A DNA stretch of 64,000 bases, taken from positions 124,001-188,000 of the forward strand of contig FPJT01000008.1 in assembly GCA_900119535.1 (NCBI GenBank), read 5' to 3'. Positions 33,933-43,452 of the stretch are shown here, in pieces. The translations under genes and the position numbers were made by a program. Origin of the DNA: Ruminococcus sp. XPD3002 (lineage in GTDB: Bacteria > Bacillota > Clostridia > Oscillospirales > Ruminococcaceae). The notes under the pieces are model-generated. The model worked only from the letters and a program-made list of their open reading frames with translations, searched no databases and had not been told where the DNA came from. How positions within the stretch are numbered: position 1 is the first letter of the stretch; each line of letters starts with the position of its first letter.

Positions 33933-35063
33933 ATGAATATATCTATCGGAGAAAATATAAGAGCAATGAGACGCAGATGCGGTTTTACACAGGAGGAGCT
34001 TGCTGCACAGCTTGCAGTTACTCCACAGGCGGTAAGTAAATGGGAAAACGGAAACGGTATGCCTGATATTACGCAGATAGTACCTCTTGCACAGATATTC
34101 GGTATAACTACCGACACACTTCTCGGAGTTGTATCTGCAAAATACGGAGATGTTCACACAGAAGCGGCGAAGTCCCATGTCAGAATGCTTATGGCAACTT
34201 CGCAGAGTTCAGCGGAAAAGAATCTTGCAGCGTATACGTATATGCGTTCCGAATCGGAAAAAGAGCCTGCAAATTACACTATCATGCGCCTTTGCATCAA
34301 CTATGCCGCTGAAATAAGCAGATATGCCGATTTTGAAGGCTTTATGGCTGACAGACCTGATATCCGTGATGAGATATTTGCGGACTGCGAACGGAAAAAT
34401 ATCTGCATCTCACGATACTGTGAAGACAGAGCGAATGTTGAGAGCTCGGATTATGCAATGGCGTGGATATACATACACACGAAGCGCTATGATAAAGCAA
34501 AGGCAGTTATCGGAAGGCTTCCGGGACTTGAAAGTTCATTCATGCGCGAACACATGGAAACTAAGCTTACCATGTTTCAGTACGGATACGATAAGGCAAG
34601 GGAACTGATACCGAACAATATACGTAAACTTCTGGGTGTCAGCATAACCGAGCTTGCAAATGATTTCGAGAACGTTGCATGGTTCGGAGAAAGCAGTGAA
34701 GCTATTGAACTTGGAACAAAGATATCGGGGATACTTGATGCATACAAGGCTTTCGCCGAACTGAAGGATGAAGCGATACTCGGTGAACTGAGGATAAGAA
34801 GGTATTTACCCAGATGTTATGCTGCGGCAGGAGATATGGAGAAAGCGGAAAATGAATTCGTGACAATCGCTGAGAGACTTGCAGAAACAGTTAAAACCGA
34901 TGTGTTTGAAAAGAACTGCGAGGATACAGCAGCAGAGGCAGAACAGCTTCTGAGTACGGCGCTTGAAAGTGTCGATGAAAGCAAAAGGGAAGCTCTCAGA
35001 ATATCGGACGGATATAAAAAAGCCGCAGATATATTGAGAACTGCGCTTGAAAAACTTGCATAA
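33933..35063 (+). CDS. XRE-family helix-turn-helix regulator with long helical C-terminal domain
   Basis: A 376-residue protein. Residues ~5-65 are a Cro/CI-type HTH (NIRAMRRRCGFTQEELAAQL and VTPQAVSKWENGNGMPDITQ). The remaining ~310 residues are all-helical and look like TPR-type repeats (for example YAMAWIYIHTKRYDKAKAVI and YLPRCYAAAGDMEKAENEF). Such regulators often sense a peptide or a small ligand through the helical domain. ATG 33933 with AAGGAG is the start. It is a single-gene unit between promoter and terminator, and its targets are unknown. Confidence 0.85.
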   Translation: MNISIGENIRAMRRRCGFTQEELAAQLAVTPQAVSKWENGNGMPDITQIVPLAQIFGITTDTLLGVVSAKYGDVHTEAAKSHVRMLMATSQSSAEKNLAAYTYMRSESEKEPANYTIMRLCINYAAEISRYADFEGFMADRPDIRDEIFADCERKNICISRYCEDRANVESSDYAMAWIYIHTKRYDKAKAVIGRLPGLESSFMREHMETKLTMFQYGYDKARELIPNNIRKLLGVSITELANDFENVAWFGESSEAIELGTKISGILDAYKAFAELKDEAILGELRIRRYLPRCYAAAGDMEKAENEFVTIAERLAETVKTDVFEKNCEDTAAEAEQLLSTALESVDESKREALRISDGYKKAADILRTALEKLA

Positions 35064-35103
35064 AACGCTTACTTTTAAAGTGCGGTACTGACATAGAGCT
35101 TTA

Positions 35104-35147
35104 GCCATAGTATTTCTGATATGAGGTCGGAAGTACTATGGCTTTTC
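35104..35147 (+). terminator. Intrinsic terminator after the XRE regulator
   Basis: GCCATAGTA (35104-35112) pairs with TACTATGGC (35134-35142), followed by TTTTC. Its whole sequence is recognisably related to the terminator at 50731-50773. Confidence 0.85.
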
Positions 35148-35149
35148 TG

Positions 35150-35178
35150 TTGACATTTCGTCTGCTGTATGCTATAAT
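35150..35178 (+). promoter_or_regulatory. Promoter of the cysteine hydrolase gene
   Basis: TTGACA (35150-35155) and TATAAT (35173-35178) with 17-bp spacing, directly after the terminator. Confidence 0.85.
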
Positions 35179-35240
35179 CATTCCTATCGTATACGCAGTT
35201 TATACGTACTTCCCCAAAAAACGAAATAAAGGAGAAACAA

Positions 35241-35771
35241 ATGATACTATTGGTTGTAGATACACAAAAGGGATGTTTTGACGAAAGACTTTATTCCTTT
35301 GAAACTGTAAGAAAAAACATAAAACAGCTTATCGCTACAGCGAGAGAGAATAATGTTGAGGTAGTATACGTCCAGCATGATGACGGTCCCGGTACTGAGC
35401 TGGACAAGTCTACGGACAACTATGAAATATACGAGGATTTTGCGCCGATGAACGGTGAAAGACGTTTTGAGAAGAATGTAAACAGCGCTTTTCATCCTAT
35501 GACAGGATTAACAGAATATCTGAATTCTAAAGGTGAAAAGGACATTATAACAATTGGTGTTTCGACAGATTATTGCATGGATGCAACAATTAAAAGCGGA
35601 TTTGAAAAAGGCTTCAATATTTTTGTCCCTTCATATACAAACTCGACCTATGATAACCCCTACTTTGATAAGGAGACCGCCTATAAGTATTATAATGAAT
35701 TTATGTGGGGAAAACGTTACGCAAAAGTGATCTCTGTTGAACAAGCGATCCAACTCTTGAAATCTCAATAA
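35241..35771 (+). CDS. Isochorismatase-like cysteine hydrolase
   Basis: A 176-residue enzyme of the isochorismatase/nicotinamidase fold. The catalytic triad is visible as Asp7 (LLVVDTQKGCF), Lys78 (RRFEKNVNSAF) and Cys112 (GVSTDYCMDATI). Family members hydrolyse amides or ethers such as nicotinamide, N-carbamoyl compounds or isochorismate; the substrate cannot be told here. The codons are more A/T-rich than in the neighbours, and it is a single-gene unit, so recent acquisition is possible. AAAGGAG lies 9 nt before ATG. Confidence 0.85.
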   Translation: MILLVVDTQKGCFDERLYSFETVRKNIKQLIATARENNVEVVYVQHDDGPGTELDKSTDNYEIYEDFAPMNGERRFEKNVNSAFHPMTGLTEYLNSKGEKDIITIGVSTDYCMDATIKSGFEKGFNIFVPSYTNSTYDNPYFDKETAYKYYNEFMWGKRYAKVISVEQAIQLLKSQ

Positions 35772-35776
35772 AAAAT

Positions 35777-35812
35777 GCCCCTGAGTGTTTTGTAACTCTC
35801 AGGGGCAAAATG
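35777..35812. terminator. Bidirectional terminator between convergent genes
   Basis: GCCCCTGAG (35777-35785) pairs with CTCAGGGGC (35798-35806). There is an A-run on the left and AAAA after the right arm, giving U-tracts on both strands. It serves the hydrolase gene (plus) and the dockerin gene (minus). Confidence 0.85.
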
Positions 35813-35846
35813 TATATGTATCTTCCTTAAAGCGTAAGTCTTGCTG

Positions 35847-36773
35847 TTACTTTGTATACTCCTCTATGGAGAGAGGTGTTTCGCCTGAGAAGGTCGAAAG
35901 GTACGAATAGTATGCAAGTATAGCAGTAGCATCCGATGAATTTATCTGAGTATCCCCGTTCACATCGGCAGCGAACTGCTGATTGTTTGAAAGGGATACT
36001 TCGCTTCCGACGGATAACTCGGAATATGCGATAAGAGCCTGAGTTGCGTCAGCAGAACTGATACTGCCGTCTTCGTCAACGTCACCGAGTTTATAGTCGG
36101 CAATAGAAATCTTCAGGTCATTTACTTCAGGTATCAGCTTGCGGTCTCCATCTTCGGTGTTAAGGTAGATTTCAGTGCGGCTCTGATTCTCATAGTCCAC
36201 ATCTTCTACGATGAAAAAGATCTTCTGGTCGCCTTCCTCTATGGAAGGATCAATTTTTACATCGAATGAAGTAAGCGGGAAAGAGTCCGAAGCCTCTCCG
36301 TAAGGAACGAGAGATGAGGTATCTCCGGACATGCTTGCACTCATGCAGACAAATGACATTATATTAAGGTCTTTGTTGTTGGAAACGATCACGGTGTATC
36401 TTGCAAAAAGTTCACCCTTGTCATTTTTCTGTGCATAGGCGAACTCGACAGGCGGCTTGTAGACATTTACCAGATTATCGAGTGCAAGAAGGGGAGAAGA
36501 ACTTTTCCACTGAGGAGTCACTACTCCTGCGGCAAGTGATTCGTCGTGTACATATATGGAACACTTAAGTGCAAGGTCGGTATCTTTTGGAAAATCACGC
36601 TTGTTGATGACTACCGAACCGTCTGAGAGGACTCTTGCGTAATCTGAGGCCTCAGCTTTAAAACTAACGGAAGGAACATAGACCATTGGATCAGGAGCGG
36701 CGTTTGCGGGTGCGATCTGAACTGCGGATGCAGTAAGTACTGCGGCAGACATAATAGAGATAAGTTTGTTCAT
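35847..36773 (-). CDS. Secreted dockerin-containing protein of unknown function
   Basis: A 308-residue exported protein with a signal peptide ending near ANA (residues 1-25). Residues ~30-225 are beta-rich and match no family I know; they may be a cohesin-like or binding module. The C-terminus is a dockerin with two canonical 12-residue calcium loops: GDVDEDGSISSADATQALIAY and ADVNGDTQINSSDATAILAYY. It starts 48 nt after mtnN with AAAAGGAG and no terminator between, so it may be co-transcribed with cca-pflA-mtnN. Confidence 0.82.
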   Translation of the reverse strand: MNKLISIMSAAVLTASAVQIAPANAAPDPMVYVPSVSFKAEASDYARVLSDGSVVINKRDFPKDTDLALKCSIYVHDESLAAGVVTPQWKSSSPLLALDNLVNVYKPPVEFAYAQKNDKGELFARYTVIVSNNKDLNIMSFVCMSASMSGDTSSLVPYGEASDSFPLTSFDVKIDPSIEEGDQKIFFIVEDVDYENQSRTEIYLNTEDGDRKLIPEVNDLKISIADYKLGDVDEDGSISSADATQALIAYSELSVGSEVSLSNNQQFAADVNGDTQINSSDATAILAYYSYLSTFSGETPLSIEEYTK

Positions 36774-36821
36774 AGTTGTTTACTCCTTTTATGTTGTTAA
36801 GCTTTGATGTAAGTGTTAATA

Positions 36822-37499
36822 TCAGAGTATTTCTGTCATTCTGAGAACTATCTCGGCAACGCGCTTTGTAGCGATCTTTTCAAACTCGTCAAAGGACATA
36901 GCACCTTCGTCATCGGCGTTATCTGAAATGCATCTTACACTGACGAACGGCATATCGTTAAGGAAACAGCAGTGTCCGACTGCGGCACTTTCCATATCAA
37001 CGGCATGTGGTTCAAAGCGCTTCTGTATATCTGCTTTAACGTTATTGTCCGAGATGAAAGCTTCTCCCGAAACGATCCTTCCGCGGAAGCTGTTAACGCC
37101 GAATTCGGCGCAAACCTTTTCAGCTGCGGACATAAGTCTCTCGTCGGACTTGAAAACTCCGCAGTAAGGAGGATAGTCCTTAAGGAAGTGAAGGTCGAGA
37201 TCGTGAGGGAGGACCTCAGTAGAAATAACGATATCGCAAACCTTGACGCTGCTGTTCATACCTCCTGCAATACCTGCATTTATAATGCAGTCGGGGTGGA
37301 AGTTGTCGGTTATTACCTGAGTGCAAACAGCTGCGTTGACCTTTGCGATACCACAGCAGGCGTTGACGATAGTTTTTCCTTTGTAGTTGTTGACATAGAT
37401 ATCGAAGCCTGAGATATGTTTTATCTCAGCTTCACCGAGCATCCTGCGGATGTCGGCGAGTTCTGACGGCATTGCTCCGATAATAGCGATAGTGTTCAT
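36822..37499 (-). CDS. mtnN: 5'-methylthioadenosine/S-adenosylhomocysteine nucleosidase
   Basis: A 225-residue nucleosidase of the MTA/SAH family. The start is MNTIAIIGAMPSELADIRRM; purine and ribose-binding blocks include NAGIAGGMNSSVKVCDIVIS, VSGEAFIS, VDMESAAVGHCC and VRCISDNADDEGA, with the catalytic Asp in SDNAD. It splits adenine from MTA, SAH and 5'-deoxyadenosine. The last is the by-product of radical SAM enzymes such as PflA, encoded 20 nt upstream, so the pairing makes metabolic sense. Confidence 0.93.
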   Translation of the reverse strand: MNTIAIIGAMPSELADIRRMLGEAEIKHISGFDIYVNNYKGKTIVNACCGIAKVNAAVCTQVITDNFHPDCIINAGIAGGMNSSVKVCDIVISTEVLPHDLDLHFLKDYPPYCGVFKSDERLMSAAEKVCAEFGVNSFRGRIVSGEAFISDNNVKADIQKRFEPHAVDMESAAVGHCCFLNDMPFVSVRCISDNADDEGAMSFDEFEKIATKRVAEIVLRMTEIL

Positions 37500-37518
37500 T
37501 GGTATTACCTCCTGATGG

Positions 37519-38262
37519 TTATTTGTTATCTTTAAGCCCCTGTTTTATGCCGCTGATTATAGTTTCGCGGGCTTCGACAGCCTTTTCCTTCGGAAGAGGC
37601 GGAGTATCGGGCAGGGGATATTTTATACCGAGCTGTTCGTATTTTGGTATAGCCATATTGTGGTAGGGCAGAACGTCCAGAGCTTTGATGCTGTTGAGTC
37701 GTGAGATGAATTTTCCAAGTGAAAAAAGCTCGTCATGATCGTCAGTGATACCCGGTACCACTACATGGCGTATCCAGATCGGGATACCCTTGCCGCTTAC
37801 GTATTCGGCAAAGGCGAGTATATTTGTGTTCGGATGACCTGTGAGTTTTATATGTTCATCGTTATCGATGTGTTTTATATCGAGCATTACAAGGTCTGTA
37901 TACTTTAGTATCTCGTCGGTCTCAGCGGTATTGTCAGGACGGAATGTGACTCCGGATGTGTCGAGGCAGGTGTGTACCTTCTTTGATTTTGCAAGTGAAA
38001 AGAGTTCGGCGAGGAACTGCGGCTGAGCCATAGGTTCACCGCCTGTAGCGGTTATACCACCAGATTTGAGAAACTCTTTGTACGAGTTGTACTCATCCAT
38101 AAGTTCCTGAGCTGTAACTTCACGACCGCCCGAGAAAGACCATGTATCGGGATTGTGACAGTATTTGCACCTCATGGGGCAACCCTGGAAAAATACTACA
38201 TAGCGTATTCCGGGACCGTCAACTGTTCCGAAGCTTTCTGTTGAGTGGATACGACCTGTCAT
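37519..38262 (-). CDS. pflA: Pyruvate formate-lyase activating enzyme (radical SAM)
   Basis: A 247-residue glycyl-radical activase. The 4Fe-4S cluster cysteines are C28, C32 and C35 in FFQGCPMRCKYCHNPDTW. Other blocks are GGITATGGEPMAQPQF, DTSGVTF, DLVMLDIKHID and LPYHNMAIPKYEQLGIKYPL, as in PflA. It abstracts hydrogen from a glycine of pyruvate formate-lyase. No pflB lies in this window. The start overlaps the cca stop by 4 nt. Confidence 0.92.
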   Translation of the reverse strand: MTGRIHSTESFGTVDGPGIRYVVFFQGCPMRCKYCHNPDTWSFSGGREVTAQELMDEYNSYKEFLKSGGITATGGEPMAQPQFLAELFSLAKSKKVHTCLDTSGVTFRPDNTAETDEILKYTDLVMLDIKHIDNDEHIKLTGHPNTNILAFAEYVSGKGIPIWIRHVVVPGITDDHDELFSLGKFISRLNSIKALDVLPYHNMAIPKYEQLGIKYPLPDTPPLPKEKAVEARETIISGIKQGLKDNK

Positions 38263-39587
38263 GTTAAAAACTCCTTTGCGTGTTCAAGAAGAATATTATG
38301 CTGATTCGGGAGCTCTCCGCTGACTGCAAGTTTCAGCAGTTCATTCAGTACATTGCCCGTATTTCTTCCTTTGATGCCGATATTATTGAGGTCCCTGCCG
38401 TTAACGTCAAGCTGACGGAGAGTGAGGCAAGCGTTCTCTTTTATCAGTTCGCTTATCATCTTGCTGTATCTGTCAAAATCGGCATTTTCAGCGGTCACGA
38501 ATTCATTTTTTGCCATATTATCGGCTTTTTTGCACTCCATAAGCTCAGCGAAAAGCTCGGGACCTATCTCAGAGGCAAGAAGCTTTGCTTCCGTATCGTT
38601 ATGAAGGTTTCTGCTGTGGAAGTAGATCAGCCTGCACATTTTTTCAACCGACTTGTTATCGTAACGAAGCCGCTTGTATATCTTTTCAGCCATTTCCGCA
38701 CCAACTTCACCGTGGTGTTTGAAATGTCCCGTACCGTTCTCATCCATAGTGAAGCAGGCGGGCTTGGCAACATCGTGGAGAAGCATTGTGCGGCGCAGAA
38801 GAAGTTCATCTTCGGGGAGTGCGCCCACAGCACGGATAGTATGTTCATAGACGTTGTATTTATGGTATCTGGAATGCTGTTCAAAACCGATGCTTTCGCT
38901 CAGCTCGGGGATTATCTGACAAATAAGTTCGGGATAGCGGAGCATAACTTCTGTGGAGAATCTTCCGCAGATGAGCTTATCAAGTTCATCCCTGATACGT
39001 TCATATGAGACGTTGCTGAGACGTTCTTTCAGTGAGAGTATAGCATCCGATGTGTTTTTTTCTATAGTGAAGCCTGTCTGAGAAGCGAATCTTATTCCGC
39101 GAAGGATACGCAGGGCATCTTCGGTAAAGCGTTTTACTGGATCGCCTACACAGCGGATAATACCATTGCTGATATCTTCTTTTCCGCCGAAGGGATCGAA
39201 AATGTTCCCGTTTATATCCATAGCCATAGCATTCATGGTGAAATCACGTCTTGCAAGGTCATCACGGATATTGCGTGTGAACTCCACGCTGTCGGGACGT
39301 CGTGAATCGGAATAATCGCCGTCTATCCTGAATGTTGTTATCTCATAGGGAGTGCCTTCAAGTAGAAGGGTAACAGTGCCGTGTTTTATCCCTGTAGGTA
39401 TAACTGTCTCGGAGCTGAATATCTCCGTTACCTGCTGAGGGAGCGCACTTGAAGCGATATCGTGATCGTGAACGGGACGTTCCATAAGGCTGTCCCTTAC
39501 ACAACCGCCCACAAGGTAAGCGCTGTGACCTGCATCGCCGAGTTTCTGCAGGATGAAACGGCATTTTTCGTCTATCATTTTATACAC
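38259..39587 (-). CDS. cca: CCA tRNA nucleotidyltransferase
   Basis: A 442-residue class II nucleotidyltransferase that builds or repairs the 3' CCA of tRNAs. The head has AYLVGGCVRDSLMERPVHDHDIA (with the DxD metal site), then ARRDFTMNAMAMDINGNIFDPFGG (RRD motif), ALRILRGIRFASQ and a C-terminal HD-type domain (TMLLHDVAKPACF). CCA-adding enzymes without HD are smaller, so the HD extension is of the E. coli/Clostridium kind. The ribosome-binding site AAGGCGGTG lies about 7 nt upstream of the ATG. An unusually long structured leader precedes it. Confidence 0.94.
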   Translation of the reverse strand: MYKMIDEKCRFILQKLGDAGHSAYLVGGCVRDSLMERPVHDHDIASSALPQQVTEIFSSETVIPTGIKHGTVTLLLEGTPYEITTFRIDGDYSDSRRPDSVEFTRNIRDDLARRDFTMNAMAMDINGNIFDPFGGKEDISNGIIRCVGDPVKRFTEDALRILRGIRFASQTGFTIEKNTSDAILSLKERLSNVSYERIRDELDKLICGRFSTEVMLRYPELICQIIPELSESIGFEQHSRYHKYNVYEHTIRAVGALPEDELLLRRTMLLHDVAKPACFTMDENGTGHFKHHGEVGAEMAEKIYKRLRYDNKSVEKMCRLIYFHSRNLHNDTEAKLLASEIGPELFAELMECKKADNMAKNEFVTAENADFDRYSKMISELIKENACLTLRQLDVNGRDLNNIGIKGRNTGNVLNELLKLAVSGELPNQHNILLEHAKEFLT

Positions 39588-39597
39588 CGCCTTTTAT

Positions 39598-39757
39598 ATT
39601 GCTCCGCCGATTAACACTTGAAGAATTACAGCGAAGAACAGGCAGCGAAAGGCAAGAAAGAAAGTTGCAGGAATACTGTCGTATTTCAAGACTTTCTGAC
39701 GAAGTATTTCGTTGTCAGGACAAGCAAGAAAATTCAAGAGTTAGTTGGTGGAGCAAT
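39598..39757. repeat. 160-bp element closed by a 25-bp imperfect inverted repeat, in the cca leader
   Basis: The arms 39598-39622 and 39733-39757 match at 21 of 25 positions. On plus-strand RNA three of the four mismatches become G-U pairs. On minus-strand RNA the element begins at the predicted transcription start of cca and ends just before its ribosome-binding site. The interior can form at least two smaller hairpins, at about 39685-39701 and 39708-39730. It fits a structured leader or small RNA; a degenerate miniature transposon is the alternative. It makes up a third of the 480-bp gap between cca and the V-ATPase operon. Confidence 0.6.
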
Positions 39758-39760
39758 AAT

Positions 39761-39789
39761 ATTATACTACATTTCGTGATATATTGCAA
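39761..39789 (-). promoter_or_regulatory. Promoter of cca-pflA-mtnN (minus strand)
   Basis: TTGCAA (39789-39784) and TATAAT (39766-39761) with 17-bp spacing on the minus strand. Transcription would begin near 39754, within the right arm of the inverted repeat. Confidence 0.75.
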
Positions 39790-39868
39790 GTATTAAAGGG
39801 TTTGGAAATAAATATGAGTAAAATGGTCGGAATTAATAAAAAATTCACTATATTTTTTTAAGGTTCAC

Positions 39869-39897
39869 TTGACAAGTTGTTGATGATGTGGTATAAT
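39869..39897 (+). promoter_or_regulatory. Promoter P1 upstream of the V-ATPase operon
   Basis: TTGACA (39869-39874) and TATAAT (39892-39897), 17 bp apart. The spacer ends GTGG, as in P2. Confidence 0.82.
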
Positions 39898-39903
39898 AAA
39901 ATG

Positions 39904-39962
39904 CATAGGAGTAAAACTCCAATGAGGGAGCTGTCTGTAGGGGATAGCTCCCTTGATTTTTA
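39904..39962 (+). ncRNA. Short terminated transcript (about 60 nt) from P1
   Basis: Downstream of P1 a 5-bp hairpin GGAGT/ACTCC (39908-39920) is followed by a stem pairing 39924-39932 with 39946-39954, then GATTTTTAT. This is a complete intrinsic terminator about 55 nt after the predicted start, before promoter P2. It can be a small RNA or an attenuated leader. No convincing protein is encoded. Confidence 0.5.
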
Positions 39963-39998
39963 TACCATAGGAGGAAATGACTAACGTTCATTTTTCTA

Positions 39999-40027
39999 TT
40001 GACAAACGGGATGAAACGTGGTATAAT
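39999..40027 (+). promoter_or_regulatory. Promoter P2 of the V-ATPase operon
   Basis: TTGACA (39999-40004) and TATAAT (40022-40027), 17 bp apart, 43 bp before the first gene. Confidence 0.85.
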
Positions 40028-40037
40028 AATCACATAA

Positions 40038-40050
40038 TGACCAATGGTCA
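40038..40050 (+). promoter_or_regulatory. Palindrome at the P2 transcription start, possible operator
   Basis: TGACC-AAT-GGTCA is a perfect 5-bp-arm palindrome, lying about 4-16 bp past the expected start site. Short palindromes of this shape are used by TetR-type repressors, but the regulator is unknown. Confidence 0.35.
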
Positions 40051-40069
40051 ATTTATAAAGGAGGTATTT

Positions 40070-40381
40070 ATGGCTTCTGAAACTGTAAAAATGGTACTTG
40101 ATGCCGAGGCCGAGTCTGATAAAAAAGTTGCTGAAGCACGGGCTAAATGCGATGAGATCATTTCTTCCGCCGAGCAGAAGGCGGCGCTTGCTGTTCAGAA
40201 GAAGATCACTGATGCAACTATACAGGCTGATAAGATCAGAGCCGAAAATAAAAAACGGCTTGAGGAGTATACGGCTTCTGCACTTGAAAGGTGCGAGGAT
40301 GAGATATCCGCTTTGAAAAAGCTTGCGGCAGACAATTCTGAAAAGGCTGCCGATGCGGTGATAAGCCGCTTTTTCAGCTGA
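40070..40381 (+). CDS. ntpF: V-type ATPase peripheral stalk subunit G/H (NtpF-like)
   Basis: A 103-residue, almost wholly helical coiled-coil protein (MVLDAEAESDKKVAEARAKC and onward, with regular Ala/Glu/Lys heptads). It pairs with subunit E in the peripheral stalk. Identification rests on position as first gene of a complete ntp operon and on the coiled-coil form, since the sequence itself is poorly conserved. The start ATG 40070 has AAGGAGG at the right spacing and follows P2. An in-frame ATG at 39977 would add 31 residues but overlaps P2. Confidence 0.8.
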   Translation: MASETVKMVLDAEAESDKKVAEARAKCDEIISSAEQKAALAVQKKITDATIQADKIRAENKKRLEEYTASALERCEDEISALKKLAADNSEKAADAVISRFFS

Positions 40382-40396
40382 ACGGGAGTGTGATAT

Positions 40397-42836
<2,440 letters not shown>

Positions 42837-42849
42837 CGGAGGTGTTACA

Positions 42850-43443
42850 ATGTCAGGAATCGAAAAGATCCTAAGCATCATCCAGCAGCAGGCTAAACAG
42901 ACTGAGGAACAGCTGATATCTTCCGCAAAAAAACGTGCGGAGTACATCGAGTTTCAGGGTGACGAAAAGGCAAAGACAGCTTACGAGGAGCATCTTGCAT
43001 CTTCAAAGGAGAAGCTGGAGCAGAGCTACGTCAATTCCTGCAAATCGGTGGATGCAGATATAAAGCGTAAGCTTCTTGCATGTAAGGTGGCGTGTGTTGA
43101 CGAGGCAGTTAAACTCGCACTTGACAAGCTGAGGAACCTTCCCGACAAGGAGTACTTCGATATGATAGCTTCACTTGCAGGAAAGGCAATGCGTGAGGGA
43201 AGCGGAGTAATATCCTTCGGTGAAAGGGATCTTGCAAGATTACCCGATGATCTTGCGGAAAAACTCAGCTCTCTTGCAGCTGCGAAAAACGGTACGGTTA
43301 CGATTTCTTCCGAGCCTGCCGATATTCCCGACGGCTTCATTCTCAGCTACGGTCTGATATCGGAAAATTACAGCTTTGATGCAGTTATAGAAGCGGAAAA
43401 GGAAAGAGTACGTGACACCGCCGCAAAGGCGATTTTCGGGTAG
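42850..43443 (+). CDS. ntpE: V-type ATP synthase subunit E
   Basis: A 197-residue peripheral stalk subunit. The first ~100 residues are a coiled coil with Gln/Lys/Glu heptads (SIIQQQAKQTEEQLISSAKK). The C-terminal globular domain ends with IPDGFILSYGLISENYSFDAVIEAEKERVR, the typical E-subunit finish. It pairs with the G/H subunit and contacts A3B3. GGAGGTG lies upstream of ATG. Confidence 0.9.
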   Translation: MSGIEKILSIIQQQAKQTEEQLISSAKKRAEYIEFQGDEKAKTAYEEHLASSKEKLEQSYVNSCKSVDADIKRKLLACKVACVDEAVKLALDKLRNLPDKEYFDMIASLAGKAMREGSGVISFGERDLARLPDDLAEKLSSLAAAKNGTVTISSEPADIPDGFILSYGLISENYSFDAVIEAEKERVRDTAAKAIFG

Positions 43444-43452
43444 GTGAACGGT

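Noticed and set aside
39598-39757. Inverted-repeat element considered as an insertion sequence, 6S RNA or SRP RNA
   Set aside because: No transposase or clear target duplication, no SRP GGAAGGAAGCA-type core, and no convincing 6S bubble; kept as an unclassified element.
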